A stretch of DNA of 64,000 nt from Robbsia andropogonis. Lineage in GTDB: Bacteria; Pseudomonadota; Gammaproteobacteria; Burkholderiales; Burkholderiaceae. The stretch spans positions 1 to 64,000 of the forward strand of contig NZ_LAQU01000014.1 in assembly GCF_000970345.1 (NCBI RefSeq), given 5' to 3'. The notes below the pieces were generated by a model. That model saw only the letters and a list, made by a program, of their open reading frames with translations. It ran no database searches and was not told the origin of the DNA. Positions 18,043 through 28,531 of this stretch are shown piece by piece. Both the position numbers and the translations under genes were made by a program. Every line of letters begins with the position of its first letter. Position 1 is the first letter of the stretch.

Positions 18043-19722
18043 TCAAACAACAGCAGTGTTGAACACTTTGATGCAATTCCGGCCGGCGCGTTTAGCATCG
18101 TACAAAGCGAGGTCAGCCCGTGAGAGCATTTCCGTTAAATTGTACTCGCCTCCTTCAGATATTCCGATGCTGGCTGCGACCCGAATAGGTGTGCCATCTT
18201 TGGCAGTGAACTCAAGCTTACGTAGCGCCGCTTGTATGCTTTCGGCAGTGCTTATGGCTGCGGGCAAATCTTGCGCCTGAATCAGTATCGCGAATTCCTC
18301 ACCGCCGATTCGCGCTATTAACTCCCTCGGTCGCACCATATTGCGCAGAACTTCAGCAACAGCCACGAGAACCCTATCGCCTGTAGGATGTCCATGGCAA
18401 TCGTTAATCAACTTGAAATGATCCAAGTCGAGTAACATGAGAAACGCACACGCGCCCCTAAGTACTTTTAGCGATGCCTTACCTTCCGCTTCAAAGGCAC
18501 GTCGGTTCATCAGGTGGGTAAGCGGATCAGTTTCCGCCTGTTGTTTGAACCGCTCCGTCAATTCAGCCCGTTCGCGTAAGCCAATTTCTACAGCATCCAG
18601 CGCTTTGAACAGCTCGTCCATTTCTTTTGGACCAGTTCGGTCCAAGCGACTCGATAACGGTTGTTCATTTACCAGTGCCACCAGCGACGCACTGACATCA
18701 AGCAATGGTTTCAGCACGCGCGTTCTGACGACCACGATGATCCAGTAAATCAACCCGACGATACATACGGTGCAAGCGAGTACACCGACAAATTGACGCG
18801 CCGCCTTGCGTTCACATATTTCGTATTTTTCCACCGTGTTTCGCAAATAATTGCTCCTCGATTTTTCTAATGGAGCGAGTGCGGCGGTGTAACGAAGGGT
18901 GAAGTCTCTCTCATCGAGAGAATAGGTTTTCCCTAACTGTCCTTCCGAGATAAGGTTGGCGACCAGGGGCAGACCATATCCTTCAAAGCTCTGACGAGCC
19001 AGGTCTTCTTCTGGGTTCCTTTCTAATTGCAACCGTTGCCACTGTAAGGCAATACGCTTTTGTATATCGTTTATGCGTTGAAGGTCTGATAATGGAATTT
19101 GCTTTCCCGATATAAGATACGGTACAACATAAGACCCTAGACGACCCGCCGAGTCCCGCAGGTCAGACAACGTTAGCGCATGCTGCACGGGGCCTAGCAA
19201 GGCGGGTTCCGAATGAACCAGATTTTTTGCGTGCCATTCGACAACTTCCTGAAAAGCGTCATACACGGAAAACATGGCTTCGATTCCTGCCTTTATATTT
19301 CTTGGGTCCACGACGGGACGTGTGGCAGCGTTATCCACTTGTCTTCTTGCTGTGCCGAGATACTGTTTAGCTTTGTCTAGAATTGCAGGGGGGATAATTT
19401 CCCTATTCAGCTTTCCTAGCGCAGCATCAGTTTGAGAGCGAAATACTTGCAGCCTGCTTAAAGCCGAAGGTGAGGCAGGGCTACCCATGACGATATTGGA
19501 TGGACCGCGCTCCGCCGAAATGTGATTGGAAGTTTCCAGTACCAAATAAAATTCGTGCAATAGGCGTGCATCATGCCGAGTCTGTCCAAGCGTTTTATAC
19601 AGATCAAGAAGACTCACGACGGCGACAGCGCTCGAAAGTGATATCGCAAGCAACGCCCCCAGCCATAACCGCCGACTGAGTCGACTTTTTGTAAATGAAA
19701 AAGGCGGCGGAGCGCTAGCCAT
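18043..19722 (-). CDS. membrane-bound diguanylate cyclase (GGDEF)
   Basis: The protein is 559 residues. A membrane helix at about 18-40 is followed by a long periplasmic helical sensor region (about 45-310) and a second helix (VGVLACTVCIVGLIYWIIVV). A HAMP-like linker leads to a GGDEF domain. The active-site loop is GGEEF (473-477) and DLDHFKLINDCHGH is intact, so it should make cyclic di-GMP from two GTP. The inhibitory I-site, normally RxxD five residues before the loop, reads RPRE (464-467), so product inhibition may be weak. No EAL domain is present. It stands alone in the minus direction; the signal sensed is unknown. Confidence 0.92.
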   Translation of the reverse strand: MASAPPPFSFTKSRLSRRLWLGALLAISLSSAVAVVSLLDLYKTLGQTRHDARLLHEFYLVLETSNHISAERGPSNIVMGSPASPSALSRLQVFRSQTDAALGKLNREIIPPAILDKAKQYLGTARRQVDNAATRPVVDPRNIKAGIEAMFSVYDAFQEVVEWHAKNLVHSEPALLGPVQHALTLSDLRDSAGRLGSYVVPYLISGKQIPLSDLQRINDIQKRIALQWQRLQLERNPEEDLARQSFEGYGLPLVANLISEGQLGKTYSLDERDFTLRYTAALAPLEKSRSNYLRNTVEKYEICERKAARQFVGVLACTVCIVGLIYWIIVVVRTRVLKPLLDVSASLVALVNEQPLSSRLDRTGPKEMDELFKALDAVEIGLRERAELTERFKQQAETDPLTHLMNRRAFEAEGKASLKVLRGACAFLMLLDLDHFKLINDCHGHPTGDRVLVAVAEVLRNMVRPRELIARIGGEEFAILIQAQDLPAAISTAESIQAALRKLEFTAKDGTPIRVAASIGISEGGEYNLTEMLSRADLALYDAKRAGRNCIKVFNTAVV

Positions 19723-20092
19723 GTTTACTCTAATAGGGGGAGGATTGCGATGTTCTAGTGTTATCGCATAAGGATCACTGTCCCATTATTTGAGCCATCG
19801 CGGAAAGAGATCAAGGACATCGCAAAGAATGCTTCCAGCTACTGTTGCATTGTCGCGACGCAGCATAACGGTAAGCCGCGGGTTATCCCTTCTCGACGAT
19901 GGTCGATGGGAGGTTAGAGCGTCATCGACGGCATTGTCACATGAGTGATGCGATGGGTAGGCTTGGCATATGAAATTCTGGTCCAGCTATTATGGCCATC
20001 GCTTTTGCAAGACGGCGCTTAGCAAGTTCGCAAAAGTACGCTTCGCCAGCTCACGAATTCGTCATGGCGAGAGTCAAATCGAGCGTGGCCGA
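19723..20092. other. gene-free stretch between GGDEF and chemoreceptor genes
   Basis: The 370 bp between the chemoreceptor stop and the GGDEF gene start hold no plausible coding frame. It must contain the promoter of the GGDEF gene and the end of the chemoreceptor transcript; no strong terminator hairpin is visible. Confidence 0.4.
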
Positions 20093-21766
20093 TCATGCCG
20101 CTTTTCTAAACACCATGCCTTGGCGACTTGTATGACGGTAGTTATGCGAACTGGAATCTCGCTCTATTGAAGACTGGTGCCCGATGGATGAAGCATTGGC
20201 ATCCGCACTGACACGGAAGATTGCCACCGAATCACGCAGCGCTTGTGCCTGATCTGCCATGGCGCGGGCTGCAGCGGTTGCCTGTTCGACCAGCGCCGCG
20301 TTTTGCTGTGTGACTTCGTCCATTTGGCTTACTGCCACATTCACCTGTTCGATGCCGATAGTCTGCTCGCTGGACGCTGACGCTATCTCCCCCATGATGT
20401 CGGTTACGCGCTTCACGGAGCGTACTACCTCGCTCATGGTCTGTCCTGCGTTATGCACCAGTGCCTCGCCAGCAGTGACATGTTCAACGGACGTCCCTAT
20501 CAGTTCAGTGATCTCCTTTGCTGCGGCCGCACTACGTTGTGCTAGCGTACGCACCTCTCCAGCCACTACAGCGAAGCCTCGTCCTTGTTCTCCGGCACGT
20601 GCCGCTTCGACAGCCGCATTGAGCGCGAGAATATTGGTTTGGAATGCAATTCCTTCAATAACGCTAATGATTTCGGCAACTTTCGACGAACTTGTGGCAA
20701 TGTCCTGCATGGTCGTGACGACTCGGCCTACCACTTCGCCCCCTGTGGCGGCTGTCTCCGACGCGGTGTTGGCGAGTGTGCTACCTTGGCGGGCGTTTTC
20801 GGTGTTCTGCCGAACGGTTGCAGTGATCTCTTCCATGCTGGCTGCGGTTTCTTCGAGGGAGGCTGCCTGCTCTTCGGTGCGTTGCGACAGGTCGACGTTG
20901 CCTTGCGAGATTTCTCCGGCCGCAACAGAGATGGATTCCGCAGACGTCTTGATACCCGACACAATATTGCTCAAATTTTTTCGCATCGCTTCGAGCGCAG
21001 CCATCAGGCTCGTGTTGTCATCTGCTGCCACGTGCACCTTCTGGGTGAGATTGCCTTGGGCGATTTGCTGTGCCATTTGTTGGGCTTGTGCTGGCTCTCC
21101 CCCCAGTTGCTTCAGAATGCTGCGGGCAATAATAATGGCCAGGAACCCACCCAAAATAAGCGAAAACCCGACGATTGCCCATGTGGTAATTTGGATCATA
21201 TGATAAGTGACATTTGCTTCTTCGGTTGCTTGTGCATTGAGTTGATCCTCAAAGTCTGCTAGCTCATTCAGGTGCGAAAGCCAAGCAGCTTGCTTTGGTC
21301 GCGCTTCTTGCAGCAAGACTTTAATCGCTTCTGCGGGATTGTTCGCCAAGCCTAAGCCAATAGCCTTGTCCATCAAAGGCACGGCAGCGGCATTGTCTTC
21401 CTTGATTTGGGCGTAAAGCGACCTTTCACGGTCTGTCGTACCGGCTTCCGTTGCAAACATTTTGCCCAGCGCTTCTTCCGCGTTCGCATAAACTTTCTTT
21501 TGCCGCTCCACGCGTTTGGACTCCTGTGCGAGACCAGCCGGGTCCGTCAGTAGTGCGATGTTGCGAATGGCGATGGCTCGGTCCGCAACGGATGCTTTCA
21601 TGTCTTTGGCATATTTTGATTCGTCGTTGTTCACGCGGGCTATGCTGTCGAGCCTGCTATGAATCGAAGATAGGCCGTAGAACCCTACAAGCGCGACCGT
21701 GACTAGTAGGAACAGAACGCTTCCGAAGCCTATTGCCAAGCGGGTTGATACTTTTGAATTGTTCAT
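20093..21766 (-). CDS. methyl-accepting chemotaxis protein
   Basis: The protein is 557 residues with the Tar/Tsr architecture. There is a first membrane helix at about 10-30, a periplasmic four-helix-bundle sensor (about 35-185), a second helix ([20 protein letters not shown]), HAMP ([18 protein letters not shown]) and a full signalling domain. The hairpin tip is conserved ([20 protein letters not shown]), and methylation-helix sequence such as [18 protein letters not shown] is present. The HAMP segment with GGEP is the common betaproteobacterial type. No NWETF-type CheR tether is present; the C-terminus ends FRKAA after a Ser/His-rich tail. The ligand cannot be predicted. No other chemotaxis gene is in the window. 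Confidence 0.95.
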   Translation of the reverse strand: MNNSKVSTRLAIGFGSVLFLLVTVALVGFYGLSSIHSRLDSIARVNNDESKYAKDMKASVADRAIAIRNIALLTDPAGLAQESKRVERQKKVYANAEEALGKMFATEAGTTDRERSLYAQIKEDNAAAVPLMDKAIGLGLANNPAEAIKVLLQEARPKQAAWLSHLNELADFEDQLNAQATEEANVTYHMIQITTWAIVGFSLILGGFLAIIIARSILKQLGGEPAQAQQMAQQIAQGNLTQKVHVAADDNTSLMAALEAMRKNLSNIVSGIKTSAESISVAAGEISQGNVDLSQRTEEQAASLEETAASMEEITATVRQNTENARQGSTLANTASETAATGGEVVGRVVTTMQDIATSSSKVAEIISVIEGIAFQTNILALNAAVEAARAGEQGRGFAVVAGEVRTLAQRSAAAAKEITELIGTSVEHVTAGEALVHNAGQTMSEVVRSVKRVTDIMGEIASASSEQTIGIEQVNVAVSQMDEVTQQNAALVEQATAAARAMADQAQALRDSVAIFRVSADANASSIGHQSSIERDSSSHNYRHTSRQGMVFRKAA

Positions 21767-22868
21767 CGTATTTTTTAAATGACGTTAGCGATGCAACGAC
21801 GCACAGACAAAACGGCGCCCCTTTTACTGCTATGGCAGTAATCAAGTTCGTGCGCGAAGATTGAACTGGATACTGTCCGAGACCGAGTCAGTCCCTTCCG
21901 CTTGGCTAACGGCCGCAGCCGAGCAGACTTGAGGGAAATTTACCATTTTTATCGTTTTAAAAAGGAATTATTAGATATATATGATTTATTTCGTAATTTA
22001 GGAGCATATAGATGCATTTTAAGTAGAGATAATTAATTCAAATTCTTGGTCACAAATATGGTGTGCCATTTTTATCATTTATTTTCATGTCGAACGATGT
22101 GTGGGAGCATCTCATGAGGACAACCTTACGGTAACTTACACGGCGTTTTGCGTAGACCCGTAATTGCACTCGTGTGATATTCAATCGACGACGGAGTACG
22201 TCGACAGTCATCGTGAGGATGGTGCTGCAGGGCGGCATATAGTGCTGATATGAGTGCGCCGCAGTATCGAATCGCAACGTACATGAATGGCCCCACGAGG
22301 CTTGCCATGGTCGTTTCAGTTGGTTTCCCGCTGAACCCAATACTTCTCGAAGCCTAACGCTGCCAAGCGTTGCTTTTATGATCTGTCGGTAATAGCGGTC
22401 GATGTATGTCTTCAATCCTGCTTGAAAAGCCTTTGCCAAGCCTGTTCAAGACAAGGATTTCTTGCCCGCTTTGCTGGCAAGATAATCTGCAAAGCCTTCG
22501 CATTTCAAACATGACGTCGGACTTGTTCGCTATGCCTCTAAAGTGGCATCTGACTCTTGTGAGTCGGTACACATTACGACTTCTCACAACTGCCACAAAC
22601 AACCTGCCAATAAAGACGGGAATTGGCGAAATTACGGAACGACCGCACGTTTCGATCATATGTAAGGTAACTATTTCGGAAAAACCTTGGTGTATCGAAT
22701 CGTACTATTTCGTAGGAGATGTTGCGTAACGACGTAAAGTGTTGCCAGCTGCCGCAACGAACTTCAGTTTTGGTACGATATCGAAACGATAATTTGAAAT
22801 TGTTTGTTGTACTAAAGAAATAGAAGTCCGCGTGATGTTCCTTGGTTTGCAAAAAAAACACGGTGGGT
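21767..22868. other. 1.1-kb gene-poor AT-rich stretch
   Basis: Short frames occur on both strands, but none shows a motif, a ribosome binding site or continuity with a neighbour. The section 21940-22080 is markedly AT-rich. It separates the chemoreceptor from the IS30 remnant and is probably decayed or foreign DNA. Confidence 0.5.
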
Positions 22869-23242
22869 TCAATGGGTCACCGCAACAGCCTCGCGTAGTT
22901 TATCGGCTGGAGACATGAAGCCCAAGGTCTTTCTCGGCCGTTCATTAAGGCGCGCTGCGATTTTGTTCAGTTGCGCCTGCGAATAGAGAAGCGCGAATGA
23001 CGCATCTTGCGCTGGGTCCGCAAATGATACTGCAGCTCTTTCTTTAAAACACCGCGCGCCTGCACAAACAGGCTGCGATAGATTGTTTCGTGTGACACGC
23101 GCATCGACTCGTCATCGGTATATCGGCGCTTAAGCCAGCTGCTTACTTGTTCCGGAGACCATTCGCAAGAGAGCTTACGTTCGACAGCGTAGCGCAAGCG
23201 CAGGCTGCGCTCCAGCAGGCAATCTTTGGGACGCAGACTAAC
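22869..23242 (-). pseudogene. IS30-family transposase remnant with internal deletion
   Basis: Minus-strand sequence from about 23240 encodes an IS30 segment. It includes CEWSPEQVSSWLKRRY, ESMRVSHETIYRSLFVQARG and VLKKELQYHLRTQRKMRHSR. Then, in a shifted frame, it jumps to the extreme C-terminus: YSQAQLNKIAARLNERPRKT, LGFMSPADKLREA and a stop at 22869-22871. The middle third with the DDE catalytic core is missing. The N-terminal helix-turn-helix part is replaced at 23243 by the duplicated rbs promoter segment. It cannot be active. No flanking terminal repeats are evident. Confidence 0.85.
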
Positions 23243-23517
23243 TTTTCGTTTGACGCGCGCACCGGTTCGCCTCGCCCTTGTATATGGACCAGAAGGCAAG
23301 GCACAACGACCGATGCGCGGCAGGCCTTTGGGCGGCCTGGTGCGTCACGAGAGCGTAGGAACCGGTGGATTCCGTTCCGCAAACGTTTGCGGATTCGATA
23401 ATGTGGCGGAAGACGGTGCGCGTCAATCTAGGGAAAACCGCAGCATCGCCCGGCGGCCTGCATTCCAAGGGATGGGATCGTCGCCAAGACCTGTGGGAAC
23501 GTCATGCGCCCGTCAAG
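23243..23517. repeat. 275-bp direct repeat, copy 2 (rbs promoter/operator duplicate)
   Basis: Direct copy of 12247-12521 with three mismatches. It keeps the TTGACG/CATTAT promoter (23426-23398, minus strand) and the full 18-bp operator palindrome (23376-23393) unchanged. Transcription from it would run into the IS30 remnant. It also gives RbsR an extra binding site 11 kb from the operon. Confidence 0.95.
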
Positions 23518-23776
23518 GTAGACGGTAGTACGCGCGAACGCCGCGTGGCGACCGCTTCCTCGCCCGCATTTACCGCATTAAAGGGGTTGCGACCGGCTGA
23601 ATCCGCCCAGTACGCAAACTGACGCTATCGTGCGTTAGTGGGTCAATACCGCATTGCGATTACGAGGCTATGCAAAAAGCAACGTGAGTTTCGGTATGTG
23701 TAACGAGGCAAGGCAACCTATCCATTCGCTCCGCATCAAGCGATACCGATAAAGAGGAGACAATTCACGCCGTGCT

Positions 23777-24784
23777 TTAACTTTGAACGAACGCAAGCAG
23801 GTCAGCGTTCAAAACGTCCGCATGCACAGTCAGCATACCGTGCGGGTAGCCTGGGTAGACCTTGAGCGTACCATCTTTCAGCAGTTTGATTGACTTCAAC
23901 GCAGCGTCGCCGATAGGAACGATCTGATCATCGTCCCCGTGCATGACCAGAGTCGGAACGGTAATCGCTTCGAGGTCCGCAGTTTGATCCGTTTCTGAAA
24001 ATGCTTTGATCCCTTCGTAATGAGCCTTTGCGCTTCCATTCATGCCTTGGCGCCACCAGTTCAAAATCACACCTTGGCTGACCTTTGCGTCAGGGCGGTT
24101 GAATCCGTAGAACGGGCCGCTCGGAACATCCATAAAGAACTGCGCGCGATTATCGGCTAACGCCTTGCGGAAACCATCGAATACCTCGATGGGTAACCCG
24201 TCCGGGTTGCCTGGTGTCTTGAGCATAAGGGGAGGTACCGCGCTTACAAGTACAGCTTTTGCGACACGTCCGGACGGCTGACCGTGCTTTGCAACGTAGC
24301 GGGCGACTTCACCACCGCCTGTGGAGTGTCCGATGTGAACAGCGTTGTGCAAATTTAATGCCTCCGCCACGGCTGCGGCATCGGACGCATAGTGATCCAT
24401 ATCGTGTCCTTCGGATACTTGTGCTGAACGTCCATGTCCGCGCCGATCGTGCGCAACAACCCGATAACCTTTGTTCACAAAGAAAAGCATTTGCGCGTCC
24501 CAGTCATCGGAGGACAGCGGCCAGCCGTGATGGAATACAATTGGTTGCGCTAATTTCGGGCCCCAGTCCTTGTAGAAAATCAACGTTCCATCTTTCGTCA
24601 CCACGAAATTTTCATCGCGCCGATGGCCACCTGCTGACGCCGCTGCTCCTCCACTCATATTTGGCGCGGCTACAGCGCTAGATGAGGGGCCAACGGCGGC
24701 TGCAAATCCGACCAGACCGACGCCGGTCGATAATAGTTTGCGACGCGATGTGTTTGTGTTCAGCGAAATGGTAGCTGGTGTCAT
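23777..24784 (-). CDS. alpha/beta hydrolase of the non-heme chloroperoxidase/esterase type, Tat-exported
   Basis: The protein is 335 residues. The N-terminus has a twin-arginine signal ([18 protein letters not shown]) with cleavage near AVAAP, so the folded enzyme is probably exported to the periplasm. The mature part is a classic alpha/beta hydrolase: oxyanion [12 protein letters not shown], nucleophile elbow [12 protein letters not shown], acid in [10 protein letters not shown] and histidine in YPGYPHGML. This is the family of cofactor-free haloperoxidases and aryl esterases (perhydrolases). The natural substrate is unknown. The gene is downstream of a large STAND regulator in the same direction with a 300-bp gap, so it may have its own promoter. 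Confidence 0.9.
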   Translation of the reverse strand: MTPATISLNTNTSRRKLLSTGVGLVGFAAAVGPSSSAVAAPNMSGGAAASAGGHRRDENFVVTKDGTLIFYKDWGPKLAQPIVFHHGWPLSSDDWDAQMLFFVNKGYRVVAHDRRGHGRSAQVSEGHDMDHYASDAAAVAEALNLHNAVHIGHSTGGGEVARYVAKHGQPSGRVAKAVLVSAVPPLMLKTPGNPDGLPIEVFDGFRKALADNRAQFFMDVPSGPFYGFNRPDAKVSQGVILNWWRQGMNGSAKAHYEGIKAFSETDQTADLEAITVPTLVMHGDDDQIVPIGDAALKSIKLLKDGTLKVYPGYPHGMLTVHADVLNADLLAFVQS

Positions 24785-25087
24785 TTTCTACTCCGTTTTT
24801 AGGGCGACACACAGGGCGTCGAGCAAAAAAACTTGCGTGGTGGTTAGGTTGGTGCGCGATCTGCACTGCATAGGTCGGCGCACCAAGCATAGCGAGTTGG
24901 CGTGAGAAAAGTCCTGATCGAGAGATTAAAAGTTCTGAAATCTGCAGCCACGTTTCATTGCCGCTCAGACGTTGCGCTTGAGTCAAGGAACATGGTGGAT
25001 GACCGCTGCAACCTTTCAACGACAATACGCTCCGTGTTCAATTCAGCAAGCAGCATCGCTGTTAAGCGCGTAGTATGGTCAACGCCA
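24785..25087. other. intergenic region upstream of the hydrolase gene
   Basis: About 300 bp between the regulator stop and the hydrolase start. No coding frame is convincing. Presumably it carries the hydrolase promoter; I see no operator that I can name. Confidence 0.35.
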
Positions 25088-28030
25088 TTACTGCGTCGCT
25101 ACGGTAGACACACTCGCATAGACAGCGATGTTGCGTCGTCGTCGATGGTCGATCTTCTGTACGGCGTTCATCGCATGCTTGGCGCGGTCATAGAAGTAAG
25201 TCGCACCCTGCTGTCGGGCGACCTCCTGCGCACGGATCAGACAAGCATGCTGGTCGACGGTTGGGGTAGGTGGCATGCCAGTGTCATTCAGCTCGCTCGA
25301 GATTTGCGCAAGCAGACACCACAAAGCGCTGCTATACCAAAGATCGCCAGTTTGTTCGGCATCTGATAATAGAGCATGGACGATATTCAATGCTTTCTGA
25401 TGAAAGCCGGCGCGGCTTACAGACTGGGCATAGATAGCCTGGAGCATGGTGCGGTGGGCAAGAAACCCGGTCGCTTCCAGTCTGGCGAATGCTGTTTCGT
25501 ATGCCGCAAGCATCGTCGAAGAGGGGAAACGTGTCTGCATAAGATCAATCAACGCTTCAAAGCAGCGGCTCGACGCGTCCCATATTTCAAAGCCGGAGTG
25601 CGTGGCTAATTCGCTTAATTGCCGGTTGAAGCGTGTTGCTTTTTCGGTGTTGCCTGACATCAGCGAAATAGGAATATGAGCCTCAACGAGCACATAGGCA
25701 AGCGACATCTCGTGATGTAAATCATGTCCTCGTTGTAACGCGGTTTGCGCGACTCGCCACGCCTCGTCATCGTTCCCGCGCAACCATAGCACCCGCGAGA
25801 GCGTCGCACGGGCCACCACGCTATGATCGATCGAGAATCCGAGCAACGATAACTGATGGCGCGTATGTGCATACCGCGTGAGCATTGCTGTCAGATATTT
25901 TTGAGACTGGATCTGATTGCCTGCAAAATGGTGGGCAATTCCTATCAAGCGTTGACTTAATACCTTGTTCGTTTCGACGTTCTCGCGCTTTGCAAGCAAT
26001 TCGAAATCAAGAGCATGACGTAATGCAGACCGCGCGTTGCCGCCATATTGCGCGGCATTCCACATGCCCCAGATAGCGCGCGCGGCAAAGTCGCCCAGTT
26101 TCAAACGCTGCGCGTCCGCACTTGCTTCGGACCAAAGCGATTTGGTCTGCGATGTTGGTCCGCTGGTATAAACCAAGCCAGCGGCGTAAGCCGTCGTCAA
26201 CGAGAGATGTAGCGGCGACAATACAGAGGCGTCGTTTTCACATGACCGCAACAGCTGGCGACCGCGTGCAGCCCAATCGCAGCACTCGCGGACCATTGAC
26301 TTTTCGAAGAACCAATAGCTTGCGGCAGCTGCTAAGGGCACGGCGATCGACACATCACCATCGTCCGAGAATGCCCACGTCAATGCGAGCTTGATGCCGT
26401 GTGCGTCGATCATCTCAGCGTTCGCTGTAGCGACGCTGTCGTTGCTTTGTAACGCTAGGGAGTCATCGAAACGCGGGATCTTGCCCGTGTGGGCTAGGGG
26501 AAACAGTGTGCCAAGGACATCATGTAAGAATGTCGCGTATCGGAAAGATAATTGACGTGATTCACCGTGGTCATTCAATTTTTGCGAGGCATAAGCTCGT
26601 GTGCTTTCAAGTAGTCGATAGCGCACGTCGTGCGCGAAGCGCTTCACATTGACCAACGATTTGCTAACCAGCCCGGCCAGTGATGTATCACATCGGGTTG
26701 GTGATAAGCCTTGATCGCTGCAAACCGCGCGCATCGCGTTGATCGAGAATCCGTTGGGAAATAGGCTCAGGCGGCGAAGTAGCAACTGCTCGGAATCCGT
26801 CAGCAACTCGTAACTCCAGTCTAGCGTTGCACGTAAAGTCTGATGACGTGGCAAAGCCGTTCTGTATCCGCCGGTCAATATACGAAATCGATCGTCGAGG
26901 TGCGCACTTACCGTCTGAATGCCTAATACAGTTGCGCGGATCGCAGCCAATTCGATTGCCAGCGGCATCCCATCCAGGCGCCGGCAGATGTTTGCAATGA
27001 GTTGCATGCTGGTCGCGTCGTATTCGAGGTCAAGATTCGACGGTCGTGCACGTTTTATGAATAACGCCACCGCACTACATGCCAGTGCATCCTCCCACGA
27101 ATCATCGCCGCTGGGCACCGCAAGCGGCGGCAAAGTGTACAGCGTCTCGCCGTCGATGTTTAAAGGTTCTCGGCTGGTTGCAAGGATGCGGACGCTTGCG
27201 CAATGGCGTGATATCGCCTGAGCCAGCGTCGCCGCTCCGACAAGTACGTGTTCGCAGTTATCAAAAACGAACAGCGATTGACGTCGTCGAAACGGCGCGA
27301 TCATTTTTTCGATTTCGCGTGAACCGACGAACGCTGGCGCTCGCGTTGCTTTTGCGAATTCGTCGAAGACGCCTTGATCGTTCGCCACACTGGCGAAATC
27401 AAGAAAAAAAACATCGTCTCTAAATTGTTGCAAACTTCCATTGGCTACCGAGATAGCAACGCGCGTTTTCCCCATCCCGCCGGCTCCGCTGATGGTAACG
27501 AGGCGTTGCGACGCGAGCATCTGGGCCACGTCCATACATACCTGATCGCGCCCGATCAAAGGCGAAGACCATACGGGAAGATTGTGTCGACCCTGGGGTG
27601 TCTCATCGACGGCGTGTTGCTCTGCATCGAATGGCAGGCGAAGCGTTGCTTCATCGGCGGCTCGACCTTCGGAATTTGTCAGCTTGCAAGGCCGTGCGAC
27701 ATTGGTGGATGCCTTTACGGCCGGGGTAGATTCCGGCGCAACTTGGGCACCGACGATCCTGTATCCGCGACCCGGCGTTGTTTGAATCAGATGTTTGTCG
27801 TCACCCAATAGTTTCCTGAGTGACGAAATGTGGACTTGCAGATTATTTTCTTCGACGATCGTGTTGGGCCATACGGTGCTGAGGATGACTTCCTTCGCCA
27901 CCATTTCGCCTTTAGCACGCAGAAGTACTGCTAATACGTCAAAAGCACGACTTCCGATACAAACTATTTCGCCATTGAGCAGAATCTCCCTGGATGAAAG
28001 TGAGATATGCAGTTTACCGAGTTGTATCAT
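25088..28030 (-). CDS. giant winged-helix STAND ATPase regulator (copy 1)
   Basis: The protein is 980 residues from ATG 28030, chosen because its paralogue at 30.5-33.4 kb starts at the equivalent place; the frame is open 20 codons further. Residues 1-95 are an OmpR/PhoB-type winged helix (VWPNTIVEENNLQVHISSLR, then TPGRGYRIVG). A STAND-type ATPase follows, with Walker A GAGGMGKT (182-189), a Walker B region SLFVFDNCEHV and RRLDGMPLAIELAAIRA. The C-terminal ~500 residues are helical repeats like the TPR arrays of MalT/AfsR proteins. Such proteins switch on ATP and ligand binding. No membrane segment is seen. It is probably co-transcribed with the HD and DoxX genes upstream, whose control it may exert. 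Confidence 0.85.
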   Translation of the reverse strand: MIQLGKLHISLSSREILLNGEIVCIGSRAFDVLAVLLRAKGEMVAKEVILSTVWPNTIVEENNLQVHISSLRKLLGDDKHLIQTTPGRGYRIVGAQVAPESTPAVKASTNVARPCKLTNSEGRAADEATLRLPFDAEQHAVDETPQGRHNLPVWSSPLIGRDQVCMDVAQMLASQRLVTISGAGGMGKTRVAISVANGSLQQFRDDVFFLDFASVANDQGVFDEFAKATRAPAFVGSREIEKMIAPFRRRQSLFVFDNCEHVLVGAATLAQAISRHCASVRILATSREPLNIDGETLYTLPPLAVPSGDDSWEDALACSAVALFIKRARPSNLDLEYDATSMQLIANICRRLDGMPLAIELAAIRATVLGIQTVSAHLDDRFRILTGGYRTALPRHQTLRATLDWSYELLTDSEQLLLRRLSLFPNGFSINAMRAVCSDQGLSPTRCDTSLAGLVSKSLVNVKRFAHDVRYRLLESTRAYASQKLNDHGESRQLSFRYATFLHDVLGTLFPLAHTGKIPRFDDSLALQSNDSVATANAEMIDAHGIKLALTWAFSDDGDVSIAVPLAAAASYWFFEKSMVRECCDWAARGRQLLRSCENDASVLSPLHLSLTTAYAAGLVYTSGPTSQTKSLWSEASADAQRLKLGDFAARAIWGMWNAAQYGGNARSALRHALDFELLAKRENVETNKVLSQRLIGIAHHFAGNQIQSQKYLTAMLTRYAHTRHQLSLLGFSIDHSVVARATLSRVLWLRGNDDEAWRVAQTALQRGHDLHHEMSLAYVLVEAHIPISLMSGNTEKATRFNRQLSELATHSGFEIWDASSRCFEALIDLMQTRFPSSTMLAAYETAFARLEATGFLAHRTMLQAIYAQSVSRAGFHQKALNIVHALLSDAEQTGDLWYSSALWCLLAQISSELNDTGMPPTPTVDQHACLIRAQEVARQQGATYFYDRAKHAMNAVQKIDHRRRRNIAVYASVSTVATQ

Positions 28031-28096
28031 GGCAATGGTCGAATGTCGACGCTGCAATAAAAGCACACTTTCACCATCGAAAGCGTGCATCTCGTG

Positions 28097-28519
28097 CTAT
28101 CGCCCCGATTGTCGTTTAATGACTGCCTCGCTGAGCGCATATTTTCCCGGTCCCGCAATCGCGACGGTTGCAAAAATGATCAACAGCATCCAGGCGAATT
28201 GACCCTCGGCGAGCGACCAATCCGGATGGACGATCGCGACTGCCATTACAATAATGATGAGGATGGGAAGGGCCGCTAGCCGTGTTGCGATTCCGACGAT
28301 CATCAGGATAGGGCATATTACTTCGGCAAAAATTGCGAAGTCTAGCGAAAACCACCTGCCAATTTTCAGTGGGTCTTCGATCAGTTGTAGTTGTGACGTG
28401 TAGTTGATGATTTTTGGCCAGCCATGCACTGCGAGCAACAATATACTCGCACTCGTTCTCAAGAACAGCAGCCCGAGATCGACGTTAAACCAAGTAAGCA
28501 GTTTCTGTAAATTAGGCAT
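28097..28519 (-). CDS. DoxX-family membrane protein
   Basis: The protein is 140 residues with four hydrophobic helices. It carries the DoxX pattern LGLLFLRTSASILLLAVHGW near the N-terminus, and its last helix is followed by GPGKYALSEAVIKRQ. DoxX-type proteins are small inner-membrane proteins, sometimes quinone-linked or tied to thiol/oxidative stress; the exact role is unclear. The gene lies 12 bp after the HD-domain gene and 66 bp before the giant regulator, all minus strand, so a three-gene operon is likely. Confidence 0.85.
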   Translation of the reverse strand: MPNLQKLLTWFNVDLGLLFLRTSASILLLAVHGWPKIINYTSQLQLIEDPLKIGRWFSLDFAIFAEVICPILMIVGIATRLAALPILIIIVMAVAIVHPDWSLAEGQFAWMLLIIFATVAIAGPGKYALSEAVIKRQSGR

Positions 28520-28531
28520 GGCATTCGTCGA

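Noticed and set aside
21940-22080. Sigma-28-like promoter (CGATAA preceded by TAAT) upstream of the chemoreceptor
   Set aside because: Spacing to the -35-like element and the missing GC before CGATAA do not fit the consensus well enough.
22050-22729. Overlapping open frames on both strands in the gene-poor region
   Set aside because: No motif, no ribosome site, low coding character; likely chance frames in decayed DNA.
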